Shown here: positions 1-10,760 of the stretch, piece by piece | Layout: the number at the start of each line of letters is the position of its first letter | Position numbering within the stretch: position 1 is the first letter of the stretch | Origin: Haberlea rhodopensis | Lineage: Eukaryota > Streptophyta > Magnoliopsida > Lamiales > Gesneriaceae | DNA: 64,000 nt | NCBI GenBank assembly: GCA_907163345.1 | Contig: CAJQUN010000139.1 | Coordinates: 992,001 to 1,056,000 of the forward strand | Direction: 5' to 3' | Program-made: the position numbers and the translations under genes | Notes under the pieces: model-generated | Databases searched by the model: none | The model's input: the letters and a program-made list of their open reading frames with translations, nothing else | Told to the model about the DNA's origin: nothing

Positions 1-276
1 CAAAACGAACAAACCGTACCATAGTTAACATCTTATGTTATTAATTGCATTATTTTGTAGTCTTATATTATGAGTCATAGAACTCGAGTACAAAATAAAA
101 GTACAAAAAAATGTTGTTTGAGCACAAGATGTTCGTTTTTATAGGAATCTTAATGCGTGCTAGCTTCAAAAGATCCTTAGACGCATTCTTAGCCATTATC
201 ATAACTTTTTCCTGTAAAAAAAAAGGTTTGGAATCAGTTAACCAATGTTAGATTACATTATCTCTGCTCAATGATT

Positions 277-436
277 CTATGGATGAGCGAAAAATTGCTT
301 TAAAATCTGATCTTTCGTGGACACATATGATACCTCGTTTAAGGTCATAATCTTCTTATCCACCACTATCCAGCGACCGTTGCACATGACAGAGGTAATG
401 TTTTCAGCTCTCACGCAGTAAACAAGTCAGGAAATG
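277..436 (-). pseudogene. C-terminal exon of an ATZ/TRZ-type amidohydrolase (MTA/SAH deaminase-like), probably broken
   Basis: On the minus strand, an acceptor (TTTTGCAG) at about 437 precedes about 50 codons that end in a TAG at 277-279. The segment LVYCVRAENITSVMCNGRW followed by a VDKKIMTLNE-like stretch resembles the end of plant chlorohydrolase/5'-methylthioadenosine deaminase-like proteins, where the metal-dependent amidohydrolase barrel closes with a C-terminal beta-sandwich. In the matching frame a TGA sits directly before LVYC, between the acceptor and the homologous part, so this exon looks broken unless another acceptor is used. The rest of the gene would lie beyond the window or is missing. 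The family call is by eye and moderate. Confidence 0.45.
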
Positions 437-1224
437 CTGCAAAACAAGAAGAAATGTTACCTTGAAGATGTTATAAGATGTTATGAAACTCGATCAATCC
501 GATCGCATCAATTCTATTCGATATATCTATACACTTAGCAACTAAATTCCTTGTTGATGCCAAGTTATCTTTCTGTTAAAGAAATTCAAAAATAAAGGAA
601 CTACAGTAGCCTTTGTTCTATCTGTTCAAATTTAAATTGATGCAGGAACAATTTCTTTGCTTGGATTAAATCTTAATCAAGGCTCCACTGAACACTAATA
701 ACACCACTGGCAAGCAACACAATGATTCTTTAATGGAATTGACAATAACAGATTGAGTTTCCCTTTCTCAGAACCAATGTCGAAAAGCCAAGAATCTAAT
801 TGCCTCAAATTACCGTAAAATCAAGATTGATCGATATGCTAATGAATTGAATCAACAACTCACACACACATTTCAACTCTTCGATTCACACAAGCAGTAT
901 ACACTATGCCCAATCAATAGGTGATTCCAGATTCTAAATTCATGCGCACTGACAAAAGTTGAAAAGCATATAATAATCTGAGAACCAAGAAAATGCAGAA
1001 CGCCCAACGCAATATAAATCAACGTATAACCACACAAGTATAAGAAAAATAGTAGGGAAGAGAAGACACCAGATATACGTGTTTGACAATCTTTTCGACC
1101 TACAAGGGGGCATTTTCATTAAGCACCAAATCCAAAGTGTTCACAGATTTTTTTCGCCTCACAAGTCTATCATTTTCGTCCAAGAAAATCTAACAAGATT
1201 AGTGAATGTGTGAGAAATCCAAAC

Positions 1225-1365
1225 CTGATTTCCTACACTTTGCTTGCTCTTGATGCTCTCTCGAGTTTCAGAGAGAAGTTCCTTCAATCTCTCCCTTCTT
1301 CGATCTGTTATGGAAACCGCCACTGCTCTCTCTGTTTTTGCCCTTGTTATGTTTTTGTCTTGCAT
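1225..1365 (-). CDS. Possible first coding exon of an unrecognised protein
   Basis: An ATG at 1365 (minus) opens a charged, helix-prone stretch (MQDKNITRAKTERAVA, then a TDRRRERLKELLSETR-like segment). It runs to a plausible donor, CAG|GTTTGG, at about 1225. The Arg/Lys/Glu pattern looks like real coding sequence, but I do not recognise the family. I could not follow the downstream exons with confidence towards the amidohydrolase exon at 277-436. It may be the 5' exon of an otherwise lost gene, or a chimera with that exon. Transcript evidence is absent. Confidence 0.28.
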
Positions 1366-2511
1366 TGTTTTTAATCGGGTAAATTTCGAACAGGAGTAAA
1401 AAGTTTTTTTGTTAAAAAAATAATTGTTTTTAACTAAGTTAAAAAAGTTTTTTTGTTCAAAAACATAATTGTTTTTAACTAAGTTTATTTTCTATTGCAA
1501 TGACAAAAATAACCCTAAATTGTAAATGTCAATCATTGCTTAATCCTTCACTAACTTCATCGGCAATATAAAAACAGACTCCAACTCTGGTTCATCAACC
1601 AAGAGATTTGCAATCTCAAGAATGTCAACATCATCATCGAAGGACTCAAAAGTATCTCCAGTCATACAACTTGCAGTCCCCTTGTGCATATTGTGGGGTT
1701 TTTCTTAATAGAAAGTAGAAGATCGTGTCATGTAAGTATTAAAAAGATCGTGTCTTTGTCATGTCCATGCGTATCCATGACGTATCATGTTGTATCCGAC
1801 ACGTATCAGAATTAATCTTTTAAAGAAAAACGAACACGTCGCGAGGCATATCCGCCACCGTGTCGCACCTATGTCCGTGTCTATGGAATGTCCGGTAATA
1901 TATTGAGTTATTTTTTCGATGTATCGGTGCAATATAGGTAAAAATCGATCCATATGATACCCAGTTGAATTGTGGTGAAAGATGTAACTTTATATTAAAT
2001 ATGTTTGGGTCAAATATATTGTTTAAATTTGAATTTTAAAAATGATATTCATTTGACTAAAATATATATGTCAAATCAAGTTTAAGAGTATGTCTATTTT
2101 AATCAAAGAATATTATTTTCTGAATATAAATTTGAATAGGATGACTGACCCCATTGTTCATCCATTTAGGAAGCAATTGAGATACGTGTGCTGTTGAAAA
2201 CGATCCTAGATTGGATTGTTTGAGCGTCAATCATATTAGCGAATTGATTTTTGCTTGGATAAATACAATTCATTGGAAGTGAGATTCAATATTGATATAT
2301 ATTCAATCGATGAGAGTAACCCATAAATAACCCATAAATAAAAGCATATTATCAAGCTAGTTTTTTTCACCAAAGATGCCCAAAGCAGTCCACATATGCT
2401 CCCCTGCACCCGACCTCACCCAATCGACTCTCCACTCCGTCTTATCTGAAGACTGAAGATACAAGCTGACGCTTAATTTTCCCTCTTTCTCACTACCGTG
2501 ATTACACACAC
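1366..2511. other. Intergenic, AT-rich, no gene seen
   Basis: No convincing coding exon was found. Around 1390-1480 a TTTTTTGTT(A/C)AAAAA motif occurs twice as a short direct repeat. At about 1740-1920 there is a run of CGTATC/GTGTCCGTG-like words that resembles a degenerate transposon end, without a definable boundary. The last 100 bases are the likely promoter and 5' leader of the SAM-domain gene; no clear TATA box was assigned. Confidence 0.5.
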
Positions 2512-3414
2512 ATGGCAGCCGAGCCAACGCCGCCGGATGGCCTAGTTTCCACCACCCCTCCGACCGCCGCCGATATCGCGTTGTCACCAGACCTCAATCC
2601 AATTGACCACCATCCCACCACTGCCAACGAGCCCATCGCGCCCAAAGTCCCAAATAATCCCCCCAAACGGCAGCGCCGCCCCAGCGTCCGACTCGGCGAG
2701 ATAGGCGGCGACCCACCTTTAGATTACCACCACCGCCGCCGCCCCGCCAAAACCTGGCGCTTTCATAAAGACCCGTCGTTAGCGGCCAAAACCTCGAAAA
2801 CCCGACCCCTAACCAACCTCGTCAACGGCAGCGACCTGAATTTCCAAGATTTCCCGGGTCCCTCCGAGAATTTCATCGACTTCACGTTTCGCAAGCCGAA
2901 AACCAATAAGCCCACCAAAAGAGTTCGCACGAATTGGAATAAATTCGACCCGACCGCCATTGTCAATGGCGGTGGCAGAGAGGGAGCAATAATTGAGAGC
3001 TCGAATGCTTTTCAAGAAACTTACAACAGCAACGACGAGTTGCGAGATTTCGAGATGAAGGGCTCTGAGGGTTCTCTATTAAAGGACCAGAGTCCAGTCA
3101 ATTCTGCGGAGAACATGGGATTACGCTACTGGGATCACCAAAGGAGAGGCGGTGGAGTTCGAGTTTCGGAGAGCAACGGGGTACTTCACGAAGAGGTTAA
3201 CTCACCGGAGCAGCAGCATAATGAAGATAATTTAGGGGTCCGAGAGTGGTTAACTGGACTGGGATTAGGGAGATATGTGCCGGTGTTCGAAATACACGAG
3301 GTGGACGATGAGGTTTTGCCGATGCTAACGTTAGAGGATCTCAAAGATATGGGGATCAATGCCGTAGGTTCCCGGAGGAAAATATACTCCGCAATCCTCA
3401 AACAGCGGAAATGA
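2512..3414 (+). CDS. SAM (sterile alpha motif) domain protein, 300 aa
   Basis: The ORF is intact and single-exon, from ATG at 2512 to TGA at 3412-3414. Residues 1-50 are Pro/Thr-rich and probably disordered. A basic stretch KRQRRPSVRLGEIGGD at about residues 52-67 is a candidate nuclear localisation signal and is typical of a small plant family of SAM proteins. The middle (about 70-235) is low in structure. Residues about 241-298 form a SAM domain, starting VREWLTGLGLGRYVPVFE and ending with an SRRKIYSAI-type helix. SAM domains generally mediate protein-protein self-association, and sometimes RNA binding; the specific partner is unknown. Codon use is GC-rich at the 5' end, which is common for plant first exons. 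The family call is solid; the precise function is unknown. Confidence 0.85.
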   Translation: MAAEPTPPDGLVSTTPPTAADIALSPDLNPIDHHPTTANEPIAPKVPNNPPKRQRRPSVRLGEIGGDPPLDYHHRRRPAKTWRFHKDPSLAAKTSKTRPLTNLVNGSDLNFQDFPGPSENFIDFTFRKPKTNKPTKRVRTNWNKFDPTAIVNGGGREGAIIESSNAFQETYNSNDELRDFEMKGSEGSLLKDQSPVNSAENMGLRYWDHQRRGGGVRVSESNGVLHEEVNSPEQQHNEDNLGVREWLTGLGLGRYVPVFEIHEVDDEVLPMLTLEDLKDMGINAVGSRRKIYSAILKQRK

Positions 3415-4141
3415 TTTTGTCTATGTGATCGTTTGTTTGGTTTTTACCGTATTCGTTTTTGTTTTCCTGACTTAGCAACCAAACAATAATCGTATATGTT
3501 TTGTTTGTAGATTTGTTTATTCTGGATTCATGTGTTGCTAGATGTTTGTGAAATATGTGCAACAAGCTCGTGCAGACGAGTTGGGAGAGAGAGAAAACTT
3601 GTGACGTGTCAATAATATGAATCGATGGAGGAATTTAATTGGGTTTGGAGCTTATGGAAAATGCGATGATGAAGATGCCATCTTGAAAACCTCTTGTGTG
3701 TGAGTTGCAAAACACCATCTTGAAAGTGATGGAATCGTTTTACATCTATAATGACAATTTCTCTGTGTATAAACATCATAAACTTAAATGCAGCATGGCA
3801 ATCGCCAAATATTCGTAGGTTCTTGATTATACGAATATGGCTTCCTGGTGACGTTCTTGTAAGAGCAAAAGCTAAAGCTAGTCTCTCACTGTGTAGCCAC
3901 AAGAGGCGGCCCTTTTCATCCTCTTCCACATCAAGTAAAATAACACCATGATCTGGAGCATAACCTGCTCTCTTTCTTCTAACATTCAAGCATTCCTCGA
4001 ATCAATTTTATGTCTCGATGTGAATCGTCTCCAACTGCAAAATGGTGTACTATTCCCTGGCTCTCAATTATTAAACTGAGTCCGGGTACTTTCTTTATTC
4101 GCTTCTTCTTCATGCTTTTCCTTGCAAGAATCCCATGCACC

Positions 4142-4148
<7 letters not shown>

Positions 4149-4227
<79 letters not shown>
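4149..4227. repeat. (TA)n microsatellite, about 80 bp
   Basis: Uninterrupted TA dinucleotides lie inside the E-domain part of the PPR pseudogene, just after a short CACACA run. The long Ile/Tyr ORFs across it are artefacts of the repeat. Confidence 0.95.
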
Positions 4228-4229
<2 letters not shown>

Positions 4230-4518
4230 GATGTATGCATCTCACATCCGGTGCATGCAAGAGTTTTCCGTGGCATATATGTTTGACAGTAACACATAGC
4301 TTGATTCACCTTGCGGTTCCATCTCAAGCACACGATCCGCATCAAATCTCCCAAGCTCAACATTTTTGTGTGCAACACAAGCCCCGAGTAAAGCACACCA
4401 TACCATAACGCTAGGCGGAAACGGATTTCGTCTATCATCTTTACAAACTTCTCAAGATGGCCTAATAGCCCCAATAGTGATACCATACAGGTGTAATGTT
4501 CCATGCACGGTTCAACAC

Positions 4519-4775
4519 CAGGGGCGGACCTATTAAGGGGCAAGGGGGGCAAGTGCCCCCCCTTGCCCCAAAAAAATAATTTTTTTTACTTAAAAAAAAT
4601 AATTTTTTTTTAAAAAATTGCGATTTTATCCTAAAAAATTATAATTTACCTCTTAAAAATTATATTTTGCCCCCCCTTAAATTATATTTTGACCTCTAAA
4701 ATTTTTTTTTGGCCTAAATTTTCTATTTTAAATTTCTTTTGCCCTCCCTTCCTAAAAATCCTGCATCCGCCACTG
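4519..4775. mobile_element. Short hAT-type MITE with 8-bp target duplication, inside the PPR pseudogene
   Basis: The element begins CAGGGGCGGA and ends TCCGCCACTG, a 10-bp imperfect terminal inverted repeat. It is flanked by identical 8-bp direct repeats TTCAACAC at 4511-4518 and 4776-4783. An 8-bp duplication with such ends fits the hAT superfamily. The 257-bp interior is AT-rich with runs of T and C and has no coding capacity. It interrupts the PPR E-domain reading frame immediately upstream of GVEPCMEHY. Confidence 0.85.
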
Positions 4776-6544
4776 TTCAACACCATGTTCTTCTGCATGG
4801 AAGTAAATAAGTTTACCCTTGATCTAAAGATCCTGTGTTGCTACATGCTGAAAGTACACCTACAAAGGTCAGTTGATTTGGTTTGAATCCTGATTATAGC
4901 ATTTTTTCGAAAACTTGTAGAGCCTCTGCGTCGAGACCATGCATCGAGTATGATGATATCATATAGTATTCCAAGAAATGATGTCCCTCTGGCTCATCAT
5001 GTCGAAGATCAATCGAGCATCTTTAATCCGCCCACACTTTGCATACATATCAATAAGATCATTGCTCACAGCATCATCCCCATCATACAAGGTTTTAGTA
5101 GCCACTGAATGAACCTGAACGCCAGGCACCAAGGCAGCCAAGCTGGCTCATACGCGAAGCGAACTAGAATATTGCCTCGGTTGCTAGAACTTGCCCCTCA
5201 CACATATTCAAGTACATTTGGAATGCTCTCTCTCCATCTCCTAGTTGGACATGGCCAACGATCATTGTATTCCACGATACTTCATTTTTGTCTCTGAACT
5301 CCAAAAACAAGTTCATTGAGGCCTCCATCTCTCCACATTTAGCGTACACGTCCATGAGGGCGTTTGAAACAAATACATTGGTATTAAGGCCATTCTTGAC
5401 TACAAGGCAGTGGATTTTCTTTCCGAATCCCAGGCCCCCATTAGTGGCACAAGCTTGGAGGACACTAGCTAGAGTGAATTGGTTAGGACAAACAAAGGCT
5501 TTCCTCATTTAAAGAAACAAATCCAAAGCTTCCTCACACCAGTCACACTGTGAGTACCTACGACCATAAAACTCCATGGAACAACATAATCCTTAGGGAT
5601 CTCACAAAATACCTGCCGGGCGTCGTCTATTTCCGGACCCCAAATACTAGTCAAGCAATGAAACTACCACATACTTATGTCATGAGTCCAACACAAGCCT
5701 TAATCACACTCACAAAGGTGAAATTATTAGGCTGCAACCCATCCATCCTCATTCGCTTAAATAGATACAATGCATCCTCAAAACAGTCGTTCTCAGCGTA
5801 ACAAGCAACCATCTCAGTCCAAGATAGCATGTCCCTGTTGAGAATTCCATTGAAGACTTCCTTAGCAATATCCACCAAGCCACAAATCGAATAAGCATCA
5901 ATTAGCCCAGTTCCAACAAAGGCATCAGCGTCATGACCAAGCTTATGAACACAAGCATGAATGCACCATCCAAACTCCGGGAACTCCTTGCTGACAACCA
6001 ACTTCAAAATGGTAGTGAACACAAATGTATTTAGCTCATGACCCTCTTTGTGCAACCTAAAGAACAATTCTACAGCCTTATCATACTCTTCAACCAGAGA
6101 ATAACCCTGAATCAGAGTAACAAACGAAACCATATTTATCTGCCACATTTCGTCAAACAGCGTAACGCAATCATGCAAAAATCCGTTTTTGATGTAAAAA
6201 TTAAGTAAAACATTGCAGGCAAATAAGTCCAAACAGACACCCTCTTCAGAATTTCGCAGTGAAGGAATTTTCCTTTCATGGGTTGCTCGTTCTTTATACA
6301 GTGCTGGAGCATTCTAGCGTATAAAATGAGACTCGGATTCTTGAATTAAGGAAGGCAATTTGTTGCTGCTCCGTGGCTGCTGCTGTAAGGCAGCCATCGA
6401 TGTGAAACCAAAAAATTTAGAAAAGGAATTTAAAAGTAATCCTCTGATTGCTTCGAAAATTGTGTCCATTTCTGCAATACTCTGTAGCATCTTGGTCTGA
6501 TGAACATGCGTTCCAACTTCCAAGTCTAACAAGCAGGGAATGCC

Positions 6545-7299
6545 AACTTTTTTGTCACTGTGGGCCTATTAGTAAAGTATGAACTGATCTTTTGGGCCCA
6601 ATGTAATGGGCTTTAGAACCTTGGATACGCACTCAGTCAGGCCGGTCCACTATGGAAGCAAAACCTTGCAGCTCTACAAACTACTCGGTCAAGCAATGTT
6701 TAATATTACTCAGTAATTAATTAATAGAGATAATTGACCAAATTATTTTAATTAACCTAACCAAAAAAGTAATAGAGTAGTTGGATCAATATTTTATAAT
6801 TTGGTAGATTAGTTACAGTTTTAGTTGGAATTCAATTCAAATTACAAACCCATCAATTTTTTTTAATAAAACATTAAAATATTTTAGGGAGCTTTGATTA
6901 ACGGATTTGGAGCTAAGGATTTCAAATCCGTAATAATAGGTGTCTCACTTCTTTGAATAGTTTTGAAATCCATGGATTTGAAATTTTGAGACTCAATCTA
7001 AATGCAGCCTTAATAAATTTATATCTTTTTTAAATAAATAAGAAATCAATATCGAAACTACTTTTGTTTACTAAAGCACACCATTTTTTTCTCCAAATAC
7101 CCTTTTTCTTACGGTGAAACAAAACATAACAGACAAAAACTCAAATATAAAATTTTATATGGAAAAATAACTACATCATATTTATAATTGACGTAAAAAA
7201 TTGATACATATAAAATTATATTTGTATTAAAATTACATGCAAAGAATAACTGATATTTATGATTGAAACACATATAAATTAGTACTGGTGATCGTGTTG
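6545..7299. other. Gene-free AT-rich stretch
   Basis: No exon, RNA gene or clear transposon boundary was recognised between the PPR pseudogene 5' end and the TIR element at 7300. The DNA is AT-rich with short A and T runs. Confidence 0.5.
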
Positions 7300-7778
7300 T
7301 AGAGGTGTCAAAATGGATCAGTCTCGTGACCCGCCAAAGGGCCACGGGTTTTAGCGGGTTGGCCCTTTGAAAACAAATGTTATTCCTTTTTTTAGCCTCA
7401 ATTTATAAATAAGAACTCAATATCGCATTGAAGAATCCGATCTACTACATATTTTTCACTTGATCGTGCTTGAAAGTTGCAACATGTATTTCAAAATTGA
7501 GTAAAATACTGGTTCTCTAGTCAAGTATTTTAGTGGCACAGTTAATGCCTAGATAAAACCTGAGTCAAGTTTCAATATTCTTCTAGCATCAGTTTCAGGC
7601 TCAACAAATTCAATTAGAATTCTTTTTTGAAGTTTTTTTAAAAAAAATTCTCGGCGGGCTGGCCTGCTACAACCCGCCGCCCACCTCGGGTTACCCAACC
7701 TGTCTGGAGATAGGCCCAAACAGGTTGGGCTCGTTTGGGCCGAAAGGTTGGGCAGAACAGCCCATTTTGATAGCTCTA
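7300..7778. mobile_element. Non-autonomous TIR element (TAGAGGTGTCAAAATGG ends)
   Basis: The left end TAGAGGTGTCAAAATGG and the right end, read in reverse complement as TAGAGCTATCAAAATGG, form a clear imperfect inverted repeat. Subterminal GC-rich blocks (GGCGGGT, CCCGCC, GGTTGGGC) on both sides are typical of a widespread plant non-autonomous family. A target duplication is not convincing, so the insertion is probably old. There is no coding capacity. Confidence 0.65.
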
Positions 7779-8069
7779 GCCATGTGCAGATGTCGCGAGC
7801 ATATTAGTCGCTTTTTGTGGAAAATATTTTCAAAAATTATTTAGGACAATTTATTTGTTTGATAAGGTGTGATAATTTTATTTCAATCAGCAGTCACTTT
7901 TTGTATGATTTTATAAATCGTTAGACTAATGATGATAATTATTTAAAATAGTTGTTATTGTAACTATTTTAGTTAGGGTAACGTTTGTTAAAATTTGTTT
8001 TAGCTATACCAAAATACCTAAACATCTCTATCAGCCTTCCATGCTTTATCAAATGTTTTATATTCGTAC

Positions 8070-8404
8070 TAGGGCTGTAAATAAATCAAGCCGAATTCGA
8101 ACATCTTTGCATTTTTTTTGAGTCAAACTCGAGCCCAAATTATTTTATCCGATAACTCGCAAGCCGATAACAATTTTTAATATTTAATTCTATATTCAAT
8201 AAATAAATTCCGATCCTTTATTTTCGAGTAATAGTTCGAATAACCCGCGAGCGAGTTCGAATATTCGAGCCGAACTCGAACTCGGGTCTTGATTCGAACC
8301 AAATTCGAGCAAAATAATATTAAAACAATTTGGCTTCAAATCGATCTCGAGCTCAAATTCTAACCTTAAAAATATTCGGCTCAATCGGTTCGTTTACATC
8401 TCTA
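8070..8404. mobile_element. Non-autonomous hAT-like TIR element (TAGGGCTGTAAA ends)
   Basis: The left end TAGGGCTGTAAATAAATC and the right end in reverse complement TAGAGATGTAAACGAACC are inverted and alike. Subterminal GCCGAA/TTCGGC motifs are inverted as well. The flanking octamers ATTCGTAC and ATTCATAT match at 6 of 8 positions, consistent with an old 8-bp duplication. The interior is rich in TCGAG/CGAAC words and does not code. Confidence 0.65.
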
Positions 8405-8419
8405 ATTCATATTGATTTT

Positions 8420-9100
8420 CTCATGTGATTCCGGATCACTGTATGAACTGCAGGTCGTGTATCTCGAGCTGTATATAGTATATCTCAAGCTATATGTCTC
8501 GATGTGAGATAGCCTGAGAACACAAATGTTATATGGGTTCCGAGGAGATCCTCGACGTGACCACTCCAACGATCAAGTCAGTGCTCGGAAAAACAAGTGA
8601 AACAAAAAGATTAATTTCACTTTATATATTAGAATTGTATTCTATTGTGTGTATAGAGTATTTTTTGGGAGCAATTGAATGTTCGCTTCCATTGTTGGAT
8701 GCTCATATAGTGGCATTCTCCCGAATAATGACATGTGAATCTCGGGCCACAATTTGCCCACAATCTGTGCATTATTCTCCTCAATTATCGTCCGACATTA
8801 ACCTGATCTACTTATAATTTGCTCATGATGTGTGTATATCTTCCCATAATTGTCATCTAGCACTAATGCATGTCCGCGAGATTCTCGCGGCATGAATGCT
8901 CAGTAGATCACGAGTTTGATCGAATGCTAGATGATGTCCATGATTTATGCATGTACTGGCCTAGTGGGCCGGAGGTGGTCTAAGCTGATATGACACTTTT
9001 TCACCTCAGCCATGATGTGCTGAACTGGTTCTCGAGTATTATGCCGAGCTGATTTGCCCGATGTGGCTCGATGTCCCCATAATATCACACACTAGTAAAC
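8420..9100. repeat. Probable unclassified transposon remnant
   Basis: This stretch has higher GC than its surroundings and many CTCGAG, CTCGCG and TCGATG words, with an abrupt change to AT-rich DNA near 9090. It looks like a retroelement or LTR remnant, but I see no terminal repeats, target duplication or coding domain. The call rests only on composition and wording. Confidence 0.3.
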
Positions 9101-9591
9101 TAATTAAATTGATTTAAAATTTAGAAAATGTCTACACAAAAAAGTTAAATTTAAATAATGATATAAAAATAAATCCAATTTTACTTAAACTAAAGTTTCA
9201 ATATCATTTTGATAAACACGAATATTAGCATATCATATAAATCAAAATTAAATCCCTAGTGATCACTAACAATAAAATAGAGTAGGGATATCGGTAAACA
9301 AGAATCAATCAGGATATATATTGGTTTTTTTATGTTTTTTTATTTTAGTTATAAGTCACTTTTTTAAAAAAGAAAAAAGAAAAAGTACTTTGTCAAAAAT
9401 ATTTATTACGAACGTTTACCCATAATTGGAAGAATTAACAAATGGACTCTCTATGTAATAATTATAATATCACCCCTATCTAATTTATGATAATTATGAG
9501 AAAAATCGCAATTATCTCTCCTATAATTTAATATAAAAATATATAACAAAAAGATAGACATTATTATTTAAACTACAAAGTATAAAATTAA
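9100..9591. other. Gene-free AT-rich stretch
   Basis: No gene, repeat boundary or RNA was recognised. The DNA is strongly AT-rich. Confidence 0.5.
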
Positions 9592-10148
9592 GGATGATAA
9601 CGGGGACGATTTGGGACGGATTTTGCCAAACCTAGAAACCGTCACCCGTCCCACCACAAGGAAAAATCCAGACCTGCCCTCCCCGCCTACCTTATCCGCC
9701 CCGCTCGCCCCGATCCAACCCACGAACCCTGTGTGTTCAACCCGTCCCGCCCCGCCCCGTCGGATTTTAGATGTCAAAGCTCAATTACTCAAGCACGTTT
9801 TGGTGGCATATTTGGCACATGAAGATAATTTTCTGAAATTGGTGTGACGTTGTGCGTGACTTTGTGAGGGATGTGATACTTAGGAATTAGGGATGTGATT
9901 TATGATAGATATTAGAATATGAGATAATTATTAATAATAAGATAAACAATAATTAAAAATAAAATTATTATTTATATACGGTGGATTCGGTGTAGGTTTG
10001 GCTAAAACCAAGATCTACAGTGTCCCGCATCAGAAACCAGGTCAAACGGGCCTCGACCCGTCCCGTGATCAATTTGACCGGGTTTAGACCCGTTCCATAG
10101 GGTCGAGTTTTATACGGATTTGGATTTAGACTTGTCTCATTACCATCT
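9592..10148. mobile_element. Putative TIR element with GGATGATAACGGGG-type end
   Basis: The left end GGATGATAACGGGG and the right end in reverse complement AGATGGTAATGAGA match imperfectly. Inward blocks of GGGACGG, CCCGTCCC and CCCGCCCCG on the left and of CGACCCGTCCCG on the right are arranged as inverted subterminal repeats. An AT-rich insert lies between them. No target duplication was seen. This is probably an old non-autonomous element. Confidence 0.45.
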
Positions 10149-10149
10149 A

Positions 10150-10760
10150 TCAGTAAAATTCGTTATTGATATACAGTCATTCACCGTCATAAATACTTAT
10201 TTTGGACAATTTCTCCATATTCCTATTGGTCAAAGGGGTTTTAACTTCAAACGTGGCGTGTACAGATCGAACTTTAGATATTGAGGGATCTAACCAACAT
10301 CAGTCGTTTTAATTAATTATTCGTCCTATTTCTCTAGTAAATTTCCTGTGTGTGTTCCGGAGCCGTACAATTTCGATTCCATTAGGAATTAGGGCAAAAA
10401 TTAATCTGTAAATTTGAAGAATAAACACATGGATCTGTCGCTTAACTCGAGTTGAATATACGAAATCCAAGATTAATTCCACTGTAATTTGAAAAACCTC
10501 TGAACTTCCGGTGAGATCTCTGAGTTCGTCATATTCAAATTTATTATTGCAATCAATTCTTTTTTACCCCCGAGGCCCTCGATTTGGAAGCAGATTGATT
10601 GTCTCTCCATCTCTTCATCTGTGTGAACCGTACAGATCGATTTTGATTTCCCGTTTTTTATTGCGTAAATACTGGTTTTTGGCTGTTGGATAATTGAGTT
10701 GATGTTGTTCTGTGTTGTGGGTGGTTGGAAGATTTGAAGTTTTTGAATAGATATTTGAAA
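10150..10760 (+). other. Upstream region and 5' leader of the CPL3-like gene
   Basis: No separate gene was seen. The DNA contains the likely promoter and untranslated leader of the downstream phosphatase gene. The frame is open for 12 codons upstream of 10761, but that extension starts with TTG rather than ATG, so the start was placed at the first in-frame ATG. Confidence 0.4.

Larger units (their letters stand above)
3690..6397 (-). pseudogene. Decayed DYW-class pentatricopeptide repeat (PPR) gene, At5g13230-like
   Basis: Reading the minus strand from about 6397, PLS-type PPR units appear in successive frames: LDLFACNVLLNFYIKNGF, then DAFVGTGLIDAYSICG, NVFVSNALMDVYAKCG and SNDLIDMYAKCGRIKDA. 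An E domain (GVEPCMEHYTCMV, about 4490-4530) and a DYW domain (LWLHSERLALAF ... IRIIKNLRIFGDCHAA ... RFHHFQDGV, about 3700-3980) follow. Intact family members act in organelles in C-to-U RNA editing. This copy cannot be made: there are several frameshifts (near 6310, 6235, 5675, 5160 and in the E region), an apparent internal loss of about 40 codons near 5640, a TA microsatellite, a small hAT-type insertion at 4519-4775, and loss of the terminal CxCxDYW. The order of motifs and the wording match my memory of Arabidopsis At5g13230. Family assignment is strong, orthology moderate. Confidence 0.85.

Noticed and set aside
3979..4552. Long ORFs on both strands rich in Ile-Tyr
   Set aside because: They arise from the (TA)n tract; the only real signal there is the PPR E and DYW remnant.
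9611..9847. Pro-rich 78-codon ORF
   Set aside because: It is a translation of the CCCGCC-rich end of a non-coding TIR element.
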